The notes under the pieces: model-generated
The model's database searches: none
Seen by the model: the letters and a program-made list of their open reading frames with translations, nothing else
What the model was told of the DNA's origin: nothing
Assembly (NCBI GenBank): GCA_016937035.1
Contig: JAFGWS010000051.1
Coordinates: 1 to 20,346, forward strand
Origin: Pontiellaceae bacterium
GTDB taxonomy: Bacteria > Verrucomicrobiota > Kiritimatiellia > Kiritimatiellales > Pontiellaceae
Reading direction: 5' to 3'
DNA length: 20,346 bases
In this document: in pieces, positions 16,286-20,346 of the stretch
Position numbering within the stretch: position 1 is the stretch's first letter
How the letters are laid out: each line of letters begins with the position of its first letter
Program-made: the position numbers and the translations under genes

Positions 16286-17151
16286 TTCATTCCTTCTGCT
16301 TTATGTTCCTTCACCACCCAGGCACCGACCGGCTCGCCGAGATCGCGACCGATCACCGGACACTTGACCTGCGTCAGAAAAAAGAGATGCCGTTCCACTC
16401 CGCTCAGACTCTCATAATTGGCCTGTCCCTTGGCAATCACCAAATCCACCCGCTCGAACAGGTCGCGGAAGGCCTCACTGCAGTCGTCCAAAATCGTCCC
16501 GGGCGCATCACTCCCGTTTTCAACCAGCTCGGCGACCCGATTCAGCCCCGACGCATGAGCATCCGCCAGCGTAACATCGTTAATAATGGGGGCCCCCTTT
16601 ACCGCATAAAAGATTTGCGCCGGCGGAAGCTGCTCAATCAGCAGGCGGTCAAACACCGCTTCGCCGCAGTTGTCGCCCAGCACAAGAATCGACTCCGCCC
16701 GCTCGGCGGCGGATCGCAGGCGATCCACCTTGGCGTCATCAATTACCTGCAGGCGCGTCTTTTCAATAAAGTCCGTCAGGTTCAGCCGATTCCAATTCGC
16801 CGCCAGTGCAAAATCCATAATGTTGCCTGCAATCGAAAAGCGGACCGCCATGCGAAATGGATCGATGGCCGATTCAATAACCGACTCCGCCTCCTCGGCC
16901 AGCTTGATTGCCATGCGCGTGGAGTCGGCTTTGATTTGAGCATAGGGGTCGGCGTTCCCCGTCTCCTCTCGAATAATACGGTGAATGGTCTGCGCCATCA
17001 ACGGCGGCGTGTGGTCCAGTGTAAACTGGGCCGCCTCCGTCAAAACCCGGCGCAAAACCTTCAATTTTTGTTGATCATCACATCCCAACGTCTCCAGCGC
17101 GTCATGCGCCTGACGTACAAAACAGGGAATACATTCGGTATAACTGTGCAT
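16282..17151 (-). CDS. DUF89 (ARMT1-like) domain protein
   Basis: 289 residues. The N-terminus has CIPC (Cys7, Cys10), typical of the bacterial/archaeal DUF89 branch. Family blocks follow: SIAGNIMDFAL, LGDNCGEAVFDRLLIE, KGAPIINDVTLADA and KGQANYESL; the Asp and Asn residues of these blocks bind a divalent metal. Characterised DUF89 proteins are metal-dependent phosphatases acting on damaged sugar or cofactor phosphates (damage control) or are called methyltransferase-like. Its place between a NifX-like gene and a ferredoxin-ATPase (ATGA overlap) suggests a cofactor-related role. No ribosome site is visible before ATG 17151, unlike its neighbours; a tandem TTCACG repeat precedes it. Confidence 0.88.
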   Translation of the reverse strand: MHSYTECIPCFVRQAHDALETLGCDDQQKLKVLRRVLTEAAQFTLDHTPPLMAQTIHRIIREETGNADPYAQIKADSTRMAIKLAEEAESVIESAIDPFRMAVRFSIAGNIMDFALAANWNRLNLTDFIEKTRLQVIDDAKVDRLRSAAERAESILVLGDNCGEAVFDRLLIEQLPPAQIFYAVKGAPIINDVTLADAHASGLNRVAELVENGSDAPGTILDDCSEAFRDLFERVDLVIAKGQANYESLSGVERHLFFLTQVKCPVIGRDLGEPVGAWVVKEHKAEGMK

Positions 17152-17184
17152 ATATGGAGTGGTTAAGGGGTTAAGTTTTCAAAC

Positions 17185-17218
17185 TCACGCTTCACGTTTC
17201 ACGTTTCAGTTTTCACGC
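17185..17218. repeat. Short tandem TTCACG-type repeat in the operon gap
   Basis: Three to four copies of a TTCACG(T/C)-like unit (cttcacgtttcacgtttca and a diverged copy) fill the 68-nt gap between the second NifX-like gene and DUF89. The sequence looks like a dispersed intergenic repeat, not a regulatory element I recognise. Confidence 0.55.
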
Positions 17219-17219
17219 C

Positions 17220-17582
17220 TCATCCCCAATGCCCTTCCACATTGGCAGAGTTCGCCTGCTTCAGCTCGCCGCGCTTCAGCTTCTCAATCGCCTCGCCGAC
17301 CGTACAGTCCATCCCGACATAGACGTCAACATTTGCGGCATTGAGCGTGGCATACGCCTTGGGGCCGCAGTTCCCGGTAATGACACAATCCACATTTTCT
17401 TCGCACAGATTCATGGCCGACTGAATCCCCGCGCCCTGAGCCGCATTGAGATTCTGCGTGTTTTCTTTAATCCCGAACGATCCCGTTTCCGTATCGAGAA
17501 TCAAAAAGTGCGGGGAGCGCCCAAATCGGGAATCCACGGCCGCACTTAAATCATCTCCGGCGGTAGTTACTGCAATACGCAT
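17220..17582 (-). CDS. NifX/orange-protein-like cofactor domain protein (second copy)
   Basis: 120 residues of the NifX/ORP family. DSRFGRSPHFLI carries the FGR motif, AAQGAGIQSAMNL and VITGNCGPKAY form the conserved core, and the chain ends in VEGHWG, an ending I recognise from ORP-type members. This is the best candidate for the true ORP equivalent. In Desulfovibrio ORP binds a Mo-Cu-S cluster non-covalently; cluster type here is unknown. An extra Cys in GNCGPKA and in MDCTVGEA is notable. GGAG before ATG supports the start; it lies 3 bp after the DUF5320 stop. Confidence 0.92.
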   Translation of the reverse strand: MRIAVTTAGDDLSAAVDSRFGRSPHFLILDTETGSFGIKENTQNLNAAQGAGIQSAMNLCEENVDCVITGNCGPKAYATLNAANVDVYVGMDCTVGEAIEKLKRGELKQANSANVEGHWG

Positions 17583-17585
17583 CGC

Positions 17586-17891
17586 TTATTCTCCATCCTT
17601 CTGAGCCGCCAACTGACGCCCCAACGCCGCAACCTGCATGCGCAGCGCCTCCAGTTCATCCCGCAGTGCAGCGGAATCGTTCACCGGTTCCGACACCGAT
17701 GGGGCAACACCGTTACCCGCAAAAAAACCGCGACCGAACCCGCGTCCGGCACCGCAGCGCATTCCGCGACCCATTCCGCGACCGCCGCCTGCGGCCTGCC
17801 ACCCCGGAACTGGATTTCCCGTGCAATATCCCAATCCTCGTCCTGTTTTCGGTCCGGCTCCTGCCGGTCCCATTCCATTTCCATTCGGCAT
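17586..17891 (-). CDS. DUF5320 family protein
   Basis: 101 residues. The first 60 are rich in Gly, Met and Arg (MPNGNGMGPAGAGPKTGRG, then GMGRGMRCGAGRGFGRGF) with two Cys; the last 25-30 form a short amphipathic helix likely to coil (LRDELEALRMQVAALG). This is the DUF5320 signature. The family is found almost only beside NifX-like and MinD/Fe-S ATPase genes in anaerobes; its function is unknown, perhaps a metal- or partner-binding scaffold. AAAGGAGG with ideal spacing gives the strongest ribosome site of the operon, so it may be made in large amounts. Confidence 0.9.
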   Translation of the reverse strand: MPNGNGMGPAGAGPKTGRGLGYCTGNPVPGWQAAGGGRGMGRGMRCGAGRGFGRGFFAGNGVAPSVSEPVNDSAALRDELEALRMQVAALGRQLAAQKDGE

Positions 17892-17920
17892 GATTTGCCT
17901 CCTTTATTATTTACTGAAAC

Positions 17921-18014
17921 ATCAAGATCGCAAAGCAGACAGCTTTCCGCTTTGCGGACTCGAGGTCATTCTGTTGAAAAATCCCTGTTCATCGGTGTTA
18001 ATCCGTGGTTCAAA
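17921..18014. repeat. CGCAAAG hairpin and neighbouring stock repeat in the operon gap
   Basis: In the 134-nt gap after the first NifX-like gene, CGCAAAGC (17929-17936) and GCTTTGCG (17949-17956) form a perfect 8-bp stem with a 12-nt loop. The core GATCGCAAAG is identical to that in the 15381 repeat. Next to it, about 17985-18014, is a phrase (gttcatcggtgttaatccg) that also looks like a dispersed repeat. Confidence 0.65.
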
Positions 18015-18025
18015 TCTGACTGTAG

Positions 18026-18397
18026 CTATTCATTCCTCTTTCCGCACCGTCCCTGCCGTCGACGACAACGTCGGCAGCCGGGCATGGAATAAGATGCGTT
18101 CATGAGGGTGCCCTCTTTCTGGGCTGCCCAAACCTCTTCGATCGAACCCGAGACAAAAGGGTAGAGCGAAATGCCGAGTGCATAAGCCTGCTCCTGAGTT
18201 CGACGCGTAATGGCTCCGCAGATTAAAACTCCAATCCCGTGTTCCTGTAAAAACTGCAGCTTGTTCAGCGGATATCCTTCCGGCAGCGCAAGCTCTTCCC
18301 TGGAATCAACATCGGCAGAATCAAAAACAACAATGGTTCCCGAAACATCAAAAACGGGGGCCACTCGGCCTTGCCATACTGTAATTGCGGACTTCAT
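18026..18397 (-). CDS. NifX-like cofactor domain protein with Cys/Arg-rich tail (first operon gene)
   Basis: 123 residues from ATG 18397. The longer frame to 18481 is rejected because MKSAITVWQGRVAPVFD is the usual first strand and loop of the family and the sigma-54 promoter lies inside the extension. Core blocks VLICGAITRRT and LYPFVSGSIEEV follow. The tail (about 104-123), SMPGCRRCRRRQGRCGKR, has three Cys in a basic context and resembles tails of other anaerobe NifX-like proteins; it could bind metal or an acidic partner. It is the first gene of the operon. The predicted transcription start is only about 2 nt before the ATG, so the message may be nearly leaderless; AAGGGG upstream would serve as ribosome site only on a longer transcript. 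Confidence 0.88.
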   Translation of the reverse strand: MKSAITVWQGRVAPVFDVSGTIVVFDSADVDSREELALPEGYPLNKLQFLQEHGIGVLICGAITRRTQEQAYALGISLYPFVSGSIEEVWAAQKEGTLMNASYSMPGCRRCRRRQGRCGKRNE

Positions 18398-18409
18398 GCC
18401 ACCCCTTAC

Positions 18410-18425
18410 TGCAAAAACAGTGCCA
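18410..18425 (-). promoter_or_regulatory. Sigma-54 (RpoN) -24/-12 promoter of the ORP-like operon
   Basis: On the minus strand TGGCAC (18425-18420), a 5-nt spacer TGTTT, and TTGCA (18414-18410) match the sigma-54 consensus TGGCAC-N5-TTGCW at every key base, with GG and GC 12 bp apart. It lies just before the first gene of the operon. ORP operons of Desulfovibrio vulgaris are known to be sigma-54 dependent, which strengthens the call. Confidence 0.85.
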
Positions 18426-18473
18426 CCAAAGTTATTAAAAAGCCAATTCCTTTCTCCGCAACAATTTACACAG

Positions 18474-18482
18474 TTATCCACA
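18474..18482 (+). other. Single consensus DnaA box
   Basis: TTATCCACA is a perfect DnaA-box match, between the sigma-54 promoter and the upstream palindrome. It is a lone box with no AT-rich cluster, so it is not an origin; it could be chance. Confidence 0.3.
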
Positions 18483-18533
18483 CGTCATTAACAACCTGAA
18501 TAGTTGCGGTTCTGCTACTTTTATTTTCGCTGA

Positions 18534-18549
18534 GTTGCATATTTGCAAC
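18534..18549. promoter_or_regulatory. Palindrome, candidate upstream activator site for sigma-54 activator
   Basis: GTTGCATATTTGCAAC has perfect 6-bp arms and a 4-nt centre. Its centre is about 142 bp upstream of the predicted start at 18399, in the range used by sigma-54 enhancer-binding proteins. A second GTTGC half-site lies 31 bp away (18503-18507), about three helical turns. Alternatively it overlaps a weak sigma-70-like pair (TTGCAA, 17 bp, AATAAA) and would be an operator. No activator gene is in the window. Confidence 0.55.
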
Positions 18550-18598
18550 CTTTCCCTTTTCTCAATGCAGAACACCATACGGAGCCAAAAACCTCGTA

Positions 18599-19348
18599 TT
18601 ATACCTCCATCTCCGGCAGCCATCGCCAATAGCGAAGCGGCATGCAGCGCGCCTGTAACCTGGGGTTTGTGCGGCTCTCGATCGTCACGCTCTTGAAAAA
18701 GGTTTTCCAGAGCTGACGCACTTCAATCTCCTCGTCGGAGACCGGATTATCCCGAAGGAGTTGCTCGGGCTGCGGTTCTGCATAAAGTCGGCGGCCGTCC
18801 CAAACCACCGCTCGTGCACGGCGCAGGTCGTGAATCATCCAGTGCTGATCCGGAAGGCGCGCGCGGAAATGCGGCACCAACGCGCTGATAATATCGTAGT
18901 CCGGCTCAAACGGCGCCCAGTATAAACCGTCTTGCAGTCGGCGGAAGCGAAGCATCCCTTTGAAGCGATGAATTTCGTGGCCGACGGATCGCGCCGCCTG
19001 ATGTACCGAGTGTACGACCGGATCCGCGTGATTTCGATCCAGCACGCGCCCAAGCCTCAGCCCCATGCGATAGTAGGCCAGCAGCTCGAGCTCCATCTTT
19101 TCGAACGGCCCCGCCAGACAGTAGAGCAGATTGCGCGCGGCCTCCTTGGAAACCTTTCGCCGAAAATAGCCAATCACCTCATCAGCGCGCGCTTCATCGG
19201 TGGTCACGGCGTGGCAGCGGTCCGCAAAAAGCTGTCCCTCCTGCGACGGCCCTGCAATGACCGAAGGCTGCTCCTTCTTTCGAACGGCATCGGCAATGGC
19301 GCAGAGAAGTCCATCCGGCGAGCCGTCATATCGATATTCTATCTCCAT
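18599..19348 (-). CDS. TIGR03915-like putative DNA repair/metabolism protein
   Basis: 249 residues from ATG 19348, chosen because AAGGA lies just upstream; ATG 19360 would add four residues but has no ribosome site. The start MEIEYRYDGSPDGLLCAI, the middle block GRVLDRNHADPVVHSVHQAARSVGHEIHRFKGMLRF, here seen about one third along, and the C-terminal WKTFFKSVTIESRTNPRLQ with MPLRYWRWLPE are typical of TIGR03915, a family that almost always sits beside a TIGR03916 radical SAM protein, as here. Together they are annotated as a putative DNA repair or modification pair; the chemistry has not been settled as far as I know. It lies about 200 bp upstream of the ORP-like operon and probably has separate control. 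Confidence 0.88.
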   Translation of the reverse strand: MEIEYRYDGSPDGLLCAIADAVRKKEQPSVIAGPSQEGQLFADRCHAVTTDEARADEVIGYFRRKVSKEAARNLLYCLAGPFEKMELELLAYYRMGLRLGRVLDRNHADPVVHSVHQAARSVGHEIHRFKGMLRFRRLQDGLYWAPFEPDYDIISALVPHFRARLPDQHWMIHDLRRARAVVWDGRRLYAEPQPEQLLRDNPVSDEEIEVRQLWKTFFKSVTIESRTNPRLQARCMPLRYWRWLPEMEV

Positions 19349-19365
19349 TCCATCCTTCATTATTC

Positions 19366-19434
19366 GACCGCAAAGTCGCCAACACGCAAATCCAGCACGA
19401 TTTAATCCCTTTGTTTCTTGGCGTCGTTGCGGTC
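19366..19434. repeat. Imperfect 17-bp inverted repeat between the two repair genes
   Basis: GACCGCAAAGTCGCCAA (19366-19382) and TTGGCGTCGTTGCGGTC (19418-19434) pair at 15 of 17 positions over a 35-nt spacer. It shares the CCGCAAAG core with the repeats at 15381 and 17921 and fills nearly the whole gap. Confidence 0.75.
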
Positions 19435-19442
19435 ACAACTCA

Positions 19443-20346
19443 CTACTGAAACAATTGCAGTTGCTCCGCCTTCACCGAAGGCTTGTCCCGTAAAATCAGC
19501 GTCTTGCGCACCGCCTCGGGCGATGACCGCAGGCCGGCGGAAAATTTACCGCTGCAGGTGATGAAAAACTGCGCACGTTTCAGCACCACGCCGATGCGCT
19601 TCAAGTGGCTGAAGTCTAAACACCGGCTCCGCCGTGCAGCGATAATCCGCTTGGCCGAGAGCACCCCGATGCCCGGGACCCGCAGCAGCCATTCATAATC
19701 GGCTGTATTGATCTCGACCGGAAAATGGTGAAAGTTGCGCAGCGCCCAGCCTGCCTTGGGATCGAGCTGCGGATCCAGATTCGGCTCCTCCTCGTTCAGC
19801 AGTTCCTGCGCCCGGAATTTATACATCCGCAGCAACCAGTCGGCCTGATAGAGCCGATGTTCCCGCAGCAGCGGCGGCATCGGCAGCATCGGCAGGCGGC
19901 TCTCGGTAAGATTCACCGGAATGTAGGCGGAAAAATAGACGCGCTTCAGGCTGTAGCTGTCGTACAGATTCTGCGAGAGATCCAGAATGTGTTTGTCCGA
20001 CTCCGGCGTGGCGCCGATGATCATCTGCGTGCTCTGTCCCGCCGGCGCAAAACGCGGGGCCTTATGGTTTTTCTGCCGCTCCGCTTTCGCCTGCTTCCAG
20101 TGTTCTCCGATGTACGCCATCGGCCGAATAATATCGTCCTTCTTCTTGTCCGGCGCCAACTGCTCCAGCGATTGCGACGACGGCAGCTCAATATTCACAC
20201 TCACCCGGTCGGCATAACGTCCCGCCCGATCAATCAGCTCCATGCCTGCGCCGGGAATCGCCTTCAGATGAATGTATCCGCCGAAGCGCCGCTCTTCCCG
20301 CAGCGTTCGGGCAATGCGCATCATCTGCTCCATCGTGTGGTCCGGC
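19443..20346 (-). CDS. TIGR03916-like putative DNA modification/repair radical SAM protein (partial)
   Basis: The C-terminal 300 residues are in the window; the frame stays open to base 20346 (PDHT precedes the first internal Met), so the N-terminus with the radical SAM CxxxCxxC cluster is off-window. Visible parts fit the second half of the TIM barrel (GGYIHLKAIPGAG, RVSVNIELPSS, GQSTQMIIGATPESD, VYFSAYIPV) followed by a helix-hairpin-helix DNA-binding motif (LLRVPGIGVLSAKRIIAARR) near the C-terminus. Family members are thought to act on DNA with the TIGR03915 partner, which follows after 94 bp. The reaction is unproven. Confidence 0.9.
   Translation of the reverse strand, partial: PDHTMEQMMRIARTLREERRFGGYIHLKAIPGAGMELIDRAGRYADRVSVNIELPSSQSLEQLAPDKKKDDIIRPMAYIGEHWKQAKAERQKNHKAPRFAPAGQSTQMIIGATPESDKHILDLSQNLYDSYSLKRVYFSAYIPVNLTESRLPMLPMPPLLREHRLYQADWLLRMYKFRAQELLNEEEPNLDPQLDPKAGWALRNFHHFPVEINTADYEWLLRVPGIGVLSAKRIIAARRSRCLDFSHLKRIGVVLKRAQFFITCSGKFSAGLRSSPEAVRKTLILRDKPSVKAEQLQLFQ

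Noticed and set aside
11325..18397. Nitrogen fixation cluster, suggested by NifX-like domains
   Set aside because: No nitrogenase or NifB radical SAM, NifE or NifN genes are present; the context matches ORP-type loci instead.
18474..18482. Replication origin, suggested by a perfect DnaA box
   Set aside because: It is a single box without a cluster, AT-rich unwinding element or dnaA/dnaN neighbours.

Overview
The window (about 20.3 kb, moderately GC-rich) looks like chromosome of an anaerobic, Gram-negative bacterium, perhaps a PVC-group lineage such as Kiritimatiellota. This placement is inference. It rests on a PEP-CTERM surface protein, a carbamoyltransferase/SxtJ/DUF5989 cassette, many Fe-S ATPases and ferredoxins, and an operon resembling the anaerobe-specific orange protein (ORP) genes of Desulfovibrio. 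No rRNA, tRNA or CRISPR array is visible.

Left part (1-5016): a DDE transposase of IS4-like type runs off the left edge on the minus strand. Its promoter carries a palindrome exactly between the -35 and -10 boxes. Two plus-strand genes follow: rmuC and a membrane-anchored SGNH-hydrolase-like/TPR protein.

Middle part (5017-11004), all minus strand: read in transcription order, a PEP-CTERM repeat protein with an unusual C-terminal tail, a secreted endonuclease/exonuclease/phosphatase (EEP) protein, then a compact cassette of NodU/CmcH-type carbamoyltransferase, SxtJ-family membrane protein and DUF5989 micro-protein. The SGNH/TPR gene converges on this cassette.

Right part (11258-18550) is the most interesting. 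Eleven co-directional minus-strand genes appear to form one operon of about 7.1 kb. It begins at a textbook sigma-54 promoter (TGGCAC-N5-TTGCA, 18410-18425), with a palindrome about 142 bp upstream where an activator would bind, and ends at a clear intrinsic terminator (11258-11299). In order the genes encode: a NifX/ORP-like protein with a Cys/Arg tail, a DUF5320 protein, a second NifX/ORP-like protein, a DUF89 protein, two MinD-type ATPases with inserted 2x[4Fe-4S] ferredoxin domains, a metallo-beta-lactamase-fold protein, an Mrp/NBP35 ATPase, a C_GCAxxG_C_C redox protein, a flavodoxin-ferredoxin (EFR1-like) protein, and a third NifX-like protein. Several junctions overlap (ATGA) or are 1-3 nt apart. 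I read this as an expanded ORP-type metal-cofactor system in which Mrp/NBP35 and the NifX domains are separate proteins and redox, DUF89 and MBL partners are added.

Far right (18599-20346): a pair of putative DNA repair/modification genes, TIGR03915-like and TIGR03916-like radical SAM (partial). Several intergenic gaps hold related short inverted repeats with a CGCAAAG core; two lie inside the ORP-like operon and one between the two repair genes.
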